Shown: positions 42,879 through 51,825 of the stretch, in pieces
How the letters are laid out: each line of letters opens with the position of its first letter
Numbering within the stretch: the first letter of the stretch is position 1
Assembly: GCA_949383255.1 (NCBI GenBank)
Contig: CASJPF010000024.1
Span: 1 to 56,159, forward strand
Origin: Lachnospiraceae bacterium
GTDB taxonomy: Bacteria; Bacillota; Clostridia; Lachnospirales; Lachnospiraceae
Length of the DNA stretch: 56,159 nucleotides
Direction: 5' to 3'
Position numbers and translations under genes: made by a program
Notes under the pieces: generated by a model
What the model was told of the DNA's origin: nothing
The model's database searches: none
Seen by the model: the letters and a program-made list of their open reading frames with translations, nothing else

Positions 42879-44250
42879 TGCCGTTTTGCTTTCGACTATA
42901 CCCTTTTCAAATATTCAGCAATGGGATGTTAAACAGTTTTTTTCCATAAAAACCAACTCAAAATATCGAATTGAAAAATTGGGAAAGCATCTTATTCATC
43001 AAACAACCAAAGTTCAATTATCCGATTCGCCTAATGATACATTTATTATATTAGGAGTGTCCAATAAAATTGGAATGTTTGATGCAAGTGCAGAAAAAGG
43101 AAATAGAATTAAGCAAAAATACCATATTGTAAAAAATGATTGGATTGCATATAATCCATACAGAATAAACGTAGGATCTATAGGAATAAAGACACCTGAA
43201 TTAAAAGGTGAATATATTAGCCCTGCATATGTAGTATTTAGTTGCAAAGATACTCTTATACCAGAATATCTTTGGTTAATGATGAAAAGCAATTTTTTCA
43301 ACACCCTTATTAACGATTCCACAACAGGTTCTGTTCGCCAAACATTGCACTTTGAAAAATTAGCAAATATTGATGCTCCAATACCATCTGTTGATGAACA
43401 AAGAAATATACTAAAATCTTACCATGATATTTTAAATGAGGCTGAAAAGAACATACAATATGGTAATGATTTTAGTGCTAATTTACTTTACGATATTCAA
43501 TCAAAAGTTTCGGATTTAAAACAAGAAACATTTAAAAAGTCAAAGAATAATACTATTATGCATGTTACACCTTTTACTTCTACAACACGTTGGGAAGTCG
43601 AATATATTTTAAAGGAAGGACGTTTAGAAAATATATTCAGTAGTTTCAAATTCGATAATTACTGCATTGGAGATTTGCAGAAAGAATCATTATTTGGCTT
43701 ATCAGTAAAAGCATCTACAGAAATGAAAAAAGGCATGATTCCAGTCTTAAGAATGTCAAATGTGGTAAATGGTGAGATAGATTTTTCGGAACTTAAATAT
43801 TTACCGAAACAATGTGCTGTCACTGAAAGAGAACCAAATAAATGGATTTTACAGCCGGGAGATTTTTTAGTTACAAGAACTAACGGAAGTAAAGATTTGG
43901 TTGGAAAAGCCGCTGTATTTAGTAGCGAAGACATTTATACATATGCTTCATATTTAATTCGATACCGTTTCGATACAACTAAAGTTTTGCCAGAATATGT
44001 AAATATTTTGTTTATGACTCCTCTTGTTCGTGAGCAAATTGCCGTTATGAGAAGACAGGGCGGTGGTCAATACAATTTAAATAGTGATGAAATAGGCGCT
44101 ATCCGTATTCCAGTTCCTTCTATTCCCATACAGCAGGAAATGATTAGTAAATATAATAATACCAAAAATGGCGCAAATATTTATTATGAAAAAGCAAAAA
44201 AATTTAAAAAAGATGCAGCAGAAAATTTTGAATCAGAAATTTTTTCATAA
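42868..44250 (+). CDS. hsdS: Restriction-modification specificity subunit
   Basis: 460 residues. GTG start overlapping the methylase stop, 9 bases after AAGGAGG. Two target-recognition domains (about 10-180 and 215-430) each end in a helical spacer, with typical conserved segments ISPAYVVFSC/PEYLWLMM and ASYLIRYRF/PEYVNILFMTP. Each domain would read one half of a bipartite DNA site. It forms a complex with the fused nuclease-methylase. The target sequence cannot be read from the protein. Confidence 0.9.
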   Translation: MDNNAVLLSTIPFSNIQQWDVKQFFSIKTNSKYRIEKLGKHLIHQTTKVQLSDSPNDTFIILGVSNKIGMFDASAEKGNRIKQKYHIVKNDWIAYNPYRINVGSIGIKTPELKGEYISPAYVVFSCKDTLIPEYLWLMMKSNFFNTLINDSTTGSVRQTLHFEKLANIDAPIPSVDEQRNILKSYHDILNEAEKNIQYGNDFSANLLYDIQSKVSDLKQETFKKSKNNTIMHVTPFTSTTRWEVEYILKEGRLENIFSSFKFDNYCIGDLQKESLFGLSVKASTEMKKGMIPVLRMSNVVNGEIDFSELKYLPKQCAVTEREPNKWILQPGDFLVTRTNGSKDLVGKAAVFSSEDIYTYASYLIRYRFDTTKVLPEYVNILFMTPLVREQIAVMRRQGGGQYNLNSDEIGAIRIPVPSIPIQQEMISKYNNTKNGANIYYEKAKKFKKDAAENFESEIFS

Positions 44251-44318
44251 TCCCGACTTTTAACTTGCTAACTCTCCGATTCAGAGGTAACATCAGACAC
44301 CACGAAAGGAGGGATTAG

Positions 44319-44621
44319 ATGGAAAACGAATCTGCACTGTACCAACTCATGGACATACGCATGAATGGCATCATGAACGGCATAACGAGCAATGACGGTG
44401 AATACCAGCAAATCATACGAAAGTCGGACGAATATTCCGATGAATTGGAAAAGTTGGAACTTCCAAAGGAAGTCCGATTGTTGATTGATCGTTATGTCAG
44501 CGAACAGAATGCGCTTGGCTCCCGGTATGGGATGCTTGCCTATTTACTTGGCTTTTCTGACTGCAAAGAAATGTTTTTAGGTAAATGTCTAGCAATAGGA
44601 ACAGCAAAAGAACGACTTTAA
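44319..44621 (+). CDS. Small island protein (DUF6809-like)
   Basis: 100 residues, ATG 6 bases after AAAGGAGGG. All-helical, acidic, with ending SRYGMLAYLLGFSDCKEMFL like small mobile-element proteins of the DUF6809 type (recall, weak). Codon use is close to the xis-primase genes. It follows hsdS by 68 bases. Confidence 0.5.
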   Translation: MENESALYQLMDIRMNGIMNGITSNDGEYQQIIRKSDEYSDELEKLELPKEVRLLIDRYVSEQNALGSRYGMLAYLLGFSDCKEMFLGKCLAIGTAKERL

Positions 44622-44650
44622 AATCTCCACATATGCTAAATCATGGAAAA

Positions 44651-44677
44651 GGGCTTGCTTACAACAAGCTCCTTTTT
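44651..44677 (+). terminator. Terminator closing the island operon
   Basis: GGGCTTG pairs with CAAGCTC (one G-U) and is followed by CTTTTT. Confidence 0.6.
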
Positions 44678-44796
44678 CGTTTCTCATTCATAGCCAAGCC
44701 TTAGTAGTCGAAAACGTAGTAACATCAAGTCTTCTCGCCATATTTTGCCCTACTATGCCCAAGTTTACAAAGGTATAAATTATAATAAAACTGACC

Positions 44797-44828
44797 TGCC
44801 GTGGCAGACGAATAATATTTTTATCATA
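44797..44828. repeat. Right attachment site (32-bp direct repeat)
   Basis: Perfect copy of 33643-33674. Here the phosphatase start is joined on the other side to its native upstream DNA (GAAGGG Shine-Dalgarno, promoter further right). The reverse frame MIKILFVCHGRSVLL stops inside the island, leaving a 15-codon stub. Confidence 0.92.
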
Positions 44829-45179
44829 TCTTTTATATCCCTTCATAAGCCTTTAAACATTGATATTGTGGGTTTTTTGGCGGTTTTGTCGGCATTGTAT
44901 TTTTATGTGTGTGCAATGACAGCAAGAGACATCGTTTCGAGCTGTTGTTTGTCGCATTTTCATTATACCATATCAAAGCCAATTTTACATCACACGATTT
45001 ACAAAAACTGTAAGAATTTGGACCGCTTATTGCCAATTCACAAAACAAACCGGCAATTTCTATTTACAAAAATTTTTTAGAATAATAGCAAGCATTGCTT
45101 GTAGATGTCCATAGGCAGAATTTTCACAGATCTTTTCCTGTGGAAACTTTGCAAAAACTGGCTTGCATAAGGGCTATCT
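44829..45179. other. Displaced native upstream region of the phosphatase gene
   Basis: No gene. On the reverse strand a TATAAT -10 at 44962-44967 and a GAAGGG ribosome binding site near 44833 point toward the right attachment site, i.e. toward the phosphatase start before the island entered. The rest, up to the ABC permease stop, shows nothing distinctive. Confidence 0.55.
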
Positions 45180-46187
45180 TTAAGAACTCTCTTTGTGCCA
45201 TTTGGAAATTGACAGATACAGCACAAACCAAACAATACAGTGTGCTATAAGAATGAGTATGTCTTTTTTTATCGTTGACGCGGTACTGTTTGCCAAGTTC
45301 ATAACTCCTTCAAAGGTTGCTGTGGATGGAATAAAATAACAAAGTATTGAAATAAAACTGTTTGCTCCTGACAGATAGGTTAATAATGGAACTGCAATAA
45401 ATACAATCATGATAATTTTAATATAGACAACACCTACCATAAGACTTTCAGAAAATCTGCCAATAAATAAACCGATGAATGCAGCTACAAATGCTGACAA
45501 GATAATTAATATCAACAGGGGAAGTGTATTTTTAGGCGGCAGTCGGAAACATATGGAAGCTGTAAAAATAGCAGATAGACATCCACAGATAAAACCAACG
45601 AATGCTTTTTGAATAACATATTGACTTTGTGTCATGGGCAATATCTGATTGACAAGCTCAACGCCATTTTCCTTTTCAGAGATAATATTCATAGCATTAA
45701 AGGTACAACCCATAAACATAGCGACAATTAATGTCATAGCAATAAATATGTTTTGAAATCCTGCCATCACATCGGGATGTTCTAAAATTGTGACTTTTAT
45801 CTGTTTTGCACTTTTCCATTCTTTGTACAATGTGGGGAGTGTATCAGCAGTTTGACGGAAAATATCCAGTTCATCACCGGAAATCATCGTTTTAATATCA
45901 TTTCCATCGGCTTCCACACCAATTAAATTTGTAGAAGGTTCATTGATAGCAGCAATTAATTCTTCCCGCCATTTATATGTGGTTACAGAGCCATATCGCT
46001 CTAACCACGAGGTTGTTTGAGTAGATAAATCACCTTCTAATACTCCAAAATGAAATTCTCCCACTGAAGAAAGATCAATCGTTCCAATAAAATCCAAAGC
46101 GAAAGCAACTATGATTGGCAGAAGAAAAGACATGATACAGAATTTGTCTTTCCATACACTTTTGAGTTGGTAAATCAATCCCCACAT
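45180..46187 (-). CDS. ABC-2 type permease (second of pair)
   Basis: 335 residues. One N-terminal membrane span (FCIMSFLLPIIVAFALDFIG), an extracytoplasmic region of about 120 residues, then a bundle of spans from residue about 145 (IAMTLIVAMFMGCTFNAMNI, and the ILSAFVAAFIGLFIGR region). The NxxSEKENG motif of ABC-2/YhgE-type exporters is present. It follows the other permease by 2 bases. Together with the ATPase it forms an exporter, probably for peptides, lipids or antibiotics. Confidence 0.85.
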   Translation of the reverse strand: MWGLIYQLKSVWKDKFCIMSFLLPIIVAFALDFIGTIDLSSVGEFHFGVLEGDLSTQTTSWLERYGSVTTYKWREELIAAINEPSTNLIGVEADGNDIKTMISGDELDIFRQTADTLPTLYKEWKSAKQIKVTILEHPDVMAGFQNIFIAMTLIVAMFMGCTFNAMNIISEKENGVELVNQILPMTQSQYVIQKAFVGFICGCLSAIFTASICFRLPPKNTLPLLILIILSAFVAAFIGLFIGRFSESLMVGVVYIKIIMIVFIAVPLLTYLSGANSFISILCYFIPSTATFEGVMNLANSTASTIKKDILILIAHCIVWFVLYLSISKWHKESS

Positions 46188-46189
46188 AA

Positions 46190-47266
46190 TTAGTCTTCCT
46201 TTCCCATTTCTTTATGAAATATAATTTCAACAATCATGAATAAAACAGCAATTCCACAAACGGAGAAAACATAGTAAATCGGATTGGTGGTAGATATTCC
46301 AAAATAGGCATTTTTTAACCCCATATAAACCTGATAAAATGGATTCCAATCAATCCATGCTATTTTTATAGAGGTATTTGCTGACAAAAATACGGGTGTA
46401 GTTACAAAAATAGCAATTATCAAATAGGCAAGGGAAAACTGTTTAAAATCATTTAACAACATGGTGCACCCAAATCCCATCAATGCCATAATAAGTGACA
46501 GAATTGTGGTTTGCACTAATATAGCAGGCAAAATGTAGATTGTATCGGGAAATCCTACATTGAATACTGTCATCAATGTTGCAAAAATCAAATCTGATAA
46601 TAGGAAAACAACTATTTTCGACAGGATAAATAAACTTCTTTTAAAGGGCAGGACTGCATGAACACGGATAACTCCCATCTGCTTTTCTTTAAACAATACT
46701 GAAGCAACCCCCAAAAAACCAACAGCAACAATTTCAATAAACAAAAGTTCGCAGGATATTTCTTTTCGTTGTTTTAGTTCCATCGTATTTGTACCTACCG
46801 TTTTGGCAGCGTATCTAATATCGGAGTGGAGAAGTGATAAAGCATAATCTGCTCTGTGATTATCAGCTTTTTCACTTCCAAAATATAAAATGATATTAGG
46901 AGTGTCGGAACTGGCATCTATACCTACACCACTTGTGTCAGTGGCAAGAATGTTATTTAATTCTTCTAATGAATCAACGGAGTAAAGCAATTCAGATGAT
47001 TCTGTCTGTGTATCTTGCGGATCATACAGATACACATTATATAGTTTGTCATTCATAAAGTTGATATAACCAAAGTTAATAAACATCGTATAAAGAAGTA
47101 GTGAACCGAAAGCAACAAGAAAAAATTTTCCGGCTATCATCACTTGGCAATCTTTTTTTAATAATGAGCAAAAGTTTTTCCAGCTCGACTGCGTTTCACT
47201 GGTATTTCTCGTCAAACAGCGATTCATGCAAGCGTAATCGTTGCTTTCCTCGTTATTTTTCCACAT
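46190..47266 (-). CDS. ABC-2 type permease (first of pair)
   Basis: 358 residues. It starts with a cytoplasmic Cys/Asn-rich stretch, then a span (FFLVAFGSLLLYTMFINFGY), a large external part and five or six spans after residue about 185, with FKEKQMGVIRVHAVLPFKRS matching the ABC-2 consensus. Its start codon overlaps the ATPase stop, so the two are translationally coupled. Confidence 0.85.
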   Translation of the reverse strand: MWKNNEESNDYACMNRCLTRNTSETQSSWKNFCSLLKKDCQVMIAGKFFLVAFGSLLLYTMFINFGYINFMNDKLYNVYLYDPQDTQTESSELLYSVDSLEELNNILATDTSGVGIDASSDTPNIILYFGSEKADNHRADYALSLLHSDIRYAAKTVGTNTMELKQRKEISCELLFIEIVAVGFLGVASVLFKEKQMGVIRVHAVLPFKRSLFILSKIVVFLLSDLIFATLMTVFNVGFPDTIYILPAILVQTTILSLIMALMGFGCTMLLNDFKQFSLAYLIIAIFVTTPVFLSANTSIKIAWIDWNPFYQVYMGLKNAYFGISTTNPIYYVFSVCGIAVLFMIVEIIFHKEMGKED

Positions 47267-48114
47267 TAGGACAGCCCCCTTCCCGTATACTGGATAAACA
47301 TATCCTCTAAAGTTGGTTCTTCCGAATGGATGCTGATAATTTCATCATGCAGGAAAGGAATACCTCTTTTAAGTTCTGGAGTTTCGATTGTTTTTTCTTC
47401 CCGTTTGCCTTGATACAGATAATTAATTCTGATACGATGGTTATTGTTTTTCTCTTTTAGCCTTTTTGGAGTGTCTAATGCAACGATACCTCCATTTGTA
47501 ATAAAAGCTACTCTGTCACATAGCAAATCTGCATCCAACATATTGTGTGTGGTTAAAAATATGGTTGTTCCTTTTTTGCGTTCTTCTTCAATAATCTTAC
47601 GGAACAGAACAGCGCCAGTCGGGTCAAGTCCGCTTGTCGGCTCGTCCAGAAATAACAATTTTGGATTGCTGATTAGTGCCCGTGCCATACTTACACGCTG
47701 CCGCATACCTTTTGAGTAAGAGGAAACAGGTTTTTTAAGGAAGTCCGGCTTAAACTCTAATTTTTCTAACACTTCTCCAATGTCTCGTAACTGTTCTGTC
47801 GGATAGAAGGAAGAAAAATATTTGAGATTATCAACAGCACTTAAATTTGCATACAGATATGGGAACTCAAACAAAACACCTATTTTTTGGAAAAAATCCT
47901 GCATGTGTGCCATAGAAATATCCTGTCCAAACAGTGATACCCTGCCACCATGCCCTTTTAAAATTCCAGTGAGAATTTTTTGTGTCGTTGACTTTCCGGA
48001 GCCATTTGGTCCTAAAAATCCAAAGATTTCCCCATCTTCCACGGTAAAGTTTAGTCCATGTAATACCTGTTTGCCTTTTCCGTAGGAAAAAGTCAAATTT
48101 TTTGCTTCAATCAT
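47266..48114 (-). CDS. ABC transporter ATP-binding protein
   Basis: 282 residues. Walker A GPNGSGKST, Q-loop GVLFEFPYLY, signature YSKGMRQRVSMARAL, Walker B LLFLDEPTSGLDPTG, H-loop LTTHNM. The short C-terminal extension is typical of drug and lantibiotic export ATPases. Its ATG overlaps the stop of the small membrane protein (ATGA), and its stop overlaps the next gene. Confidence 0.94.
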   Translation of the reverse strand: MIEAKNLTFSYGKGKQVLHGLNFTVEDGEIFGFLGPNGSGKSTTQKILTGILKGHGGRVSLFGQDISMAHMQDFFQKIGVLFEFPYLYANLSAVDNLKYFSSFYPTEQLRDIGEVLEKLEFKPDFLKKPVSSYSKGMRQRVSMARALISNPKLLFLDEPTSGLDPTGAVLFRKIIEEERKKGTTIFLTTHNMLDADLLCDRVAFITNGGIVALDTPKRLKEKNNNHRIRINYLYQGKREEKTIETPELKRGIPFLHDEIISIHSEEPTLEDMFIQYTGRGLS

Positions 48115-48260
48115 TCATCATCACCCCATTTCCCATGCTGATTACGTTTCTCTTCCTGCTGGCGTTTGCTCCACCAATTCATAAACTTTACTTTGAATGG
48201 AATAGAAACTATTACTACAATAATAACAACCCACCAATACCATTCAATTCCTAAAAACAT
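48111..48260 (-). CDS. 49-residue membrane protein coupled to the ABC operon
   Basis: ATG at 48260 with GGAGGTG 6 bases upstream. The product has one transmembrane helix (WYWWVVIIVVIVSIPFKVKF) followed by a charged cytoplasmic tail (KRQQEEKRNQHGKWGDDE). The stop TGA overlaps the ATPase ATG by 4 bases, strong evidence for a real, coupled gene. Function unknown; small single-pass proteins often regulate partner transporters or sensor kinases. Confidence 0.72.
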   Translation of the reverse strand: MFLGIEWYWWVVIIVVIVSIPFKVKFMNWWSKRQQEEKRNQHGKWGDDE

Positions 48261-48387
48261 ATATAACACCTCCTTTTATTTGTGATAATAGAAAATCTGC
48301 AAAGCGTGTTTTCTATTGTGTCTTGCCATAAAAATAAAAAAAAGGAGTGAAATTGAGGTGTGGTCACTGTGAAATTGGTGTGAAAAA

Positions 48388-48431
48388 ATCGAGTATTGGT
48401 ACACTCGATTTGCAAAAAGCTTCGCTTTTTG
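48388..48431. terminator. Twin hairpins between the kinase gene and the ABC operon
   Basis: AATCGAGT/ACTCGATT (48388-48410) and CAAAAAGC/GCTTTTTG (48413-48431) stand back to back. Either may stop transcription from the two-component genes. Confidence 0.6.
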
Positions 48432-48502
48432 TCTAAATGATTTACGCTGTAAGAAACGACTTCCCATTCATTTTTGAAAGAGAAGCCGTCTACAAAAAAG
48501 AC

Positions 48503-49573
48503 TTATTTTATTGTGGGTATAGAAAAGAAAAACGCAACACCATCTGATATATTTTTTACACCATACTCTAAATTCTGCATGGACAATATTTGTGCAACAA
48601 TAGCAAGACCTAGTCCTGAACCACTATATTTTGCATCTTTATCACGATAAAACTTTTCCCAAATTTTAGCTAGCTTTTCCTGTGGTATTGGAGTACCTTG
48701 ATTAAAAATGGAAAAATATAATTTTCCATCTTGTTCGACTAATGACAGTTTTAAAATTCCTTTTGATGCCACATTCCTTTTTGCATTGATGATCAGATTG
48801 TTTAAAACCTGTTCCATGCGTGATTTATCCGTATAAACATAGATTTTATGTTCAGGAAGTTCATACTGTAATTCAAAATCTGTTTCCGGCATATCTATCA
48901 ATAGCCGTCCTGCTATCGTTTCTAAAAATTCTACGAAGTCAAATCGTTCAGGCAGAAGTAAAACAGCTCCATTTTCCAGAGCAGATAAATCTAGCAGTGT
49001 TGTGATAAGTGTACTCATTCGTTCTGCCTCCGATACAATAATTTCACAGTATTTTTGCTTTTTTTCTTCATCCGTTTCGTCCTGTATCCCTTCTGCATAG
49101 GCACAGATAATTCCTAAAGGTGTTTTCATTTCGTGGGATAGACGGTCTGCTAATTCTTTTCGCTCCTTTAATAGCTGCCGTTCTTGATGCACATCCTTTT
49201 CAAGCTGGATATTTGCTTTTTTCAATTTTTCAAGTGTGAGCTGTAAATTCTCGGACATTTTATTAAGATTTTTTGCAAGGTCACCAAATTCGTCCTCGGA
49301 TGTTATTTTGCAAGGGGCGGAAAAGTCCAGTTGTGCTATTCTGTGTGCCATCTCACAAATTTTAGAAATTGGATCTGAAATAAACCGTCCTAACAGATAA
49401 TCTACAATAAATATTAGCAAAGCAACAAATCCTATCCAAATTAAAAAAGAAATATTCTGTCCAAAGGGTAATCGGGTAGAAACAACATAAGAAATAATCA
49501 AAGCGAAACCTGCGATTTTTGAAATTATGACTATTTTTTTTCGTACAGTATGGAGTGATAATTGTTCTTTCAT
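48503..49573 (-). CDS. Sensor histidine kinase
   Basis: 356 residues. Two membrane spans close together (residues 13-35 and 43-62) with a very short external loop, as in intramembrane-sensing kinases. A HAMP domain (about 62-115) and coiled coil follow, then HisKA with phospho-acceptor His147 (LSHEMKTPLG) and an HATPase with N-box NLIINAKRN and G-box GSGLGLAIV. Its start overlaps the regulator stop by 4 bases. The ABC exporter lies directly downstream, which suggests envelope-stress or peptide-antibiotic sensing. Confidence 0.92.
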   Translation of the reverse strand: MKEQLSLHTVRKKIVIISKIAGFALIISYVVSTRLPFGQNISFLIWIGFVALLIFIVDYLLGRFISDPISKICEMAHRIAQLDFSAPCKITSEDEFGDLAKNLNKMSENLQLTLEKLKKANIQLEKDVHQERQLLKERKELADRLSHEMKTPLGIICAYAEGIQDETDEEKKQKYCEIIVSEAERMSTLITTLLDLSALENGAVLLLPERFDFVEFLETIAGRLLIDMPETDFELQYELPEHKIYVYTDKSRMEQVLNNLIINAKRNVASKGILKLSLVEQDGKLYFSIFNQGTPIPQEKLAKIWEKFYRDKDAKYSGSGLGLAIVAQILSMQNLEYGVKNISDGVAFFFSIPTIK

Positions 49574-50238
49574 TTTGCTACCTCAAATTTATATCCTGAA
49601 CGGATAAGCGTTACAATGTGTTTTCCCTCGCTGCCTAACTTTTGCCGCAGGGTTTTGATATGTGTATCTACTGTTCGAGTGTTTCCCTCAAAATCATATC
49701 CCCAAATTCGATTTAATAATTGCTCACGAGAAAAAATCTGTTCTGGATTAGTCATAAAGAAAAACAATAACTCATATTCCTTATGTGTTAAAGTAATTTC
49801 CTGACCGTCCAAAAATACTGTATGTGCTATGGGAAATATTGTTATTTTTCCTGCGCTAAGTGTATCTGCCGGATTTGCAGAAAAGCGACGTAACAAAGCA
49901 TTTGTCTTTGCAAGCAGTATTTTAGGACTGAAAGGCTTTGTCATATAGTCATCAGCGCCATATTTATAACCTTTTAATTTATCTTCTTCATCACTTTTCG
50001 CGGTTAGCATAATAATTGGCAGATTACTTATTTCTCTTGCCATTTTGCATACAGAAAAACCATCAAGATGTGGCATCATAATATCCAATATCATTAAATC
50101 CATAGGATTGTTTTTCAATATCATTAAAGCATCTATACCATCATCAGCAGTAAAACAAGTATGCCCGCCTCTTTTCATATATTCAATAATAATATCCTGC
50201 ATATTCTTTTCATCTTCTACAATTAATATATTTGGCAT
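49570..50238 (-). CDS. OmpR/PhoB-family response regulator
   Basis: 222 residues. Receiver domain with acidic pocket Glu8/Asp9 and phospho-acceptor Asp52 (LMILDIMMPHLDG), Lys at AKSDEEDKLKGYKYGADDYMTKPF. C-terminal winged helix (residues about 130-220; LTHKEYELLFFFMTNPEQIF, TRTVDTHIKTLRQKLG). With the kinase it probably controls the ABC exporter operon. Confidence 0.94.
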   Translation of the reverse strand: MPNILIVEDEKNMQDIIIEYMKRGGHTCFTADDGIDALMILKNNPMDLMILDIMMPHLDGFSVCKMAREISNLPIIMLTAKSDEEDKLKGYKYGADDYMTKPFSPKILLAKTNALLRRFSANPADTLSAGKITIFPIAHTVFLDGQEITLTHKEYELLFFFMTNPEQIFSREQLLNRIWGYDFEGNTRTVDTHIKTLRQKLGSEGKHIVTLIRSGYKFEVAK

Positions 50239-50629
50239 GAAATCACTCCTTTCGATTTGTAAGATGTTTATCTCTTTTATTTGCTAGTAGTTTGCTTTTG
50301 ATCTAGGGCGTGTTTTTAATTATTTTTACTAAATTCTAATTAATATAATGATATCTGTTATCTGAATCGTTTCCAATTAATATGTTCAATATGTAGATTT
50401 TCTGTCATAAATGTGTTTTCAAATCGAATTGAACAGATAGCATCTATTTAAGTCATATCATAACAAAATATTTTATAAAATACTATATTTTGTTGCTATT
50501 TATTGGCTAGAGGATCACTCATAGTAACAATTCGAAATGATATTTAGAGTAATTTTTAATGAATTACCATAGCTGAGAAAAAACTAAGAATACAGAATTA
50601 TTTTTTCTGAAAAAAATAGACACCATAGC
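50239..50629. other. AT-rich intergenic region between divergent operons
   Basis: About 390 bases without a gene. It separates the regulator gene (reverse) from the right-end cluster (forward). Contains the AT-palindrome AATATTTTATAAAATACTA near 50467. No riboswitch or RNA gene was recognised. Confidence 0.5.
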
Positions 50630-50656
50630 TTGATTTTTTGCGATAAAGACCGATAT
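50630..50656 (+). promoter_or_regulatory. Sigma-D (FliA)-like promoter
   Basis: ACCGATAT at 50649-50656 is one base away from the sigma-28/sigma-D -10 consensus GCCGATAT, and TTGA lies 15 bases upstream, where TAAA is expected. A near-identical element precedes the FliD-like gene. It lies about 48 bases before the 190-residue gene. Confidence 0.5.
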
Positions 50657-50703
50657 AACAAGTAGCTAGAACAATTTTTTTGTAAAAGAAACAGAGGTGG
50701 GGT

Positions 50704-51276
50704 ATGAATTTTTCATTAAATAATAATATGCCTTCTATTTTTACACAAAATTCTGGGTATCGACTGAAGAGTACAGAGGAGAAAATGGAACGCATACAGA
50801 AGAAGCAGTCTCAGATTGATTTTTTTGAGGGGAAGAAAGCTGATCTTAAGAATATGCAATGCAATACGCTAGATGAGATTGCAAAAAAGCTTGCGCTGTT
50901 TAACAATTACAACGATCAGATTGATGCAGTGAAAAAGCAATTTAATTATGAGCAGATGATGCATTGCACAGACGAGGCGAAGGAACTTGGCGAGAAGATT
51001 GCAAAGGCGGCAGAAGAACTAGAGCCAAAGACTGCAGAGGAGCGGCGTGAGGAACTTGCGAAGGAGGCTCTTGGCATTGAAGAGGAAGGAATTCTTGATG
51101 AGATGCTAGACGATCTGCCAACGGACGAGTTGGAAGATTCTTTGAATGAAATGTTGACAGACAAAGAAATCATTCAAGAAGAACTGGATGAGGAGCTGCC
51201 AGAAATCGTGGAGCAGGAAAAATTGACGGAGCTGTTTCTTGATAGACAATACGTTCCATTTGATATTAAGGCATAA
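50704..51276 (+). CDS. Acidic helical protein of unknown function
   Basis: 190 residues, ATG 3-8 bases after GAGGTGGGG. The N-terminal 20 residues (MNFSLNNNMPSIFTQNSGYR) look unstructured; the rest is coiled coil to residue about 110 (EEKMERIQKKQSQIDFFEGK) and then an extremely acidic Glu/Leu/Asp segment. There is no signal peptide. It heads a run of three co-oriented genes ending at the terminator at 52703. The unstructured start followed by long helices is reminiscent of type III/flagellar-exported proteins or chaperones, but this is only an impression. Confidence 0.6.
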   Translation: MNFSLNNNMPSIFTQNSGYRLKSTEEKMERIQKKQSQIDFFEGKKADLKNMQCNTLDEIAKKLALFNNYNDQIDAVKKQFNYEQMMHCTDEAKELGEKIAKAAEELEPKTAEERREELAKEALGIEEEGILDEMLDDLPTDELEDSLNEMLTDKEIIQEELDEELPEIVEQEKLTELFLDRQYVPFDIKA

Positions 51277-51296
51277 AAGGGGCAAGAGCTTGATAC

Positions 51297-51758
51297 ATGC
51301 TGAAAGATGATAAAAAGGAATCAGAAGTCAGATACAAGAATCCGACAGAATATGCAAAATATATTAACAGAACATACGATTGTATGAAAGAGGATGCCTA
51401 CCGCATTGTAATTAGCGAACGATTGTATTACAGGGCAACAAAGGATAAGAAGATTGAGCAGTGGCTAGAGGACAATCTCAGTCAGTTGCCGTACTGTATG
51501 GAGAGCTTGAGCAGTGTGATTGCTGTTACTGGTGGGTATCTTATCAGATGCATTTGTCATATGAATAATTACAATAATATCAGCACTGAAATCTTTGCGT
51601 CAGACAGACTCAGTGAAATAGGGCAGTTGTGTGAAAAACAAACGTTCCGATCTGTGATAAGAACGACAAATGTCAGCGAGATTGAGGAGCAGATAAATTA
51701 TAACAGTATCTTTTGGACATCTGAGGCGGAGAGCGCCGGCTTTAAGGCAAAGGCGTAG
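51297..51758 (+). CDS. Hypothetical soluble protein
   Basis: 153 residues, ATG after AAAGGGGCAAG at a rather long spacing. It is mixed helical, with Tyr/Asn-rich blocks (YKNPTEYAKYINRTYDCMKE, AVTGGYLIRCICHMNNYN). No family recognised. It is 20 bases from the previous gene and 67 from the next, so all three are probably co-transcribed. Confidence 0.6.
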   Translation: MLKDDKKESEVRYKNPTEYAKYINRTYDCMKEDAYRIVISERLYYRATKDKKIEQWLEDNLSQLPYCMESLSSVIAVTGGYLIRCICHMNNYNNISTEIFASDRLSEIGQLCEKQTFRSVIRTTNVSEIEEQINYNSIFWTSEAESAGFKAKA

Positions 51759-51825
51759 GAAGATAGATTGACATTGATGTAGGCTGAAATGGTTTTTAGC
51801 CAATTAAATCAAGGAGGGATGAACT

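Larger units (their letters stand above)
33643..44828. mobile_element. 11.2-kb integrated genomic island with defence-like cargo
   Basis: The DNA between the two 32-bp repeats holds a HEPN-DUF4160 gene, a broken integrase, a D5-type primase, an excisionase, a DUF6076 gene, a nuclease-methylase/HsdS pair and a small accessory gene. This set fits a phage-satellite or mobilisable island integrated by site-specific recombination into a housekeeping gene start. The visible integrase is not functional, so excision would need help from another recombinase. Confidence 0.85.
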
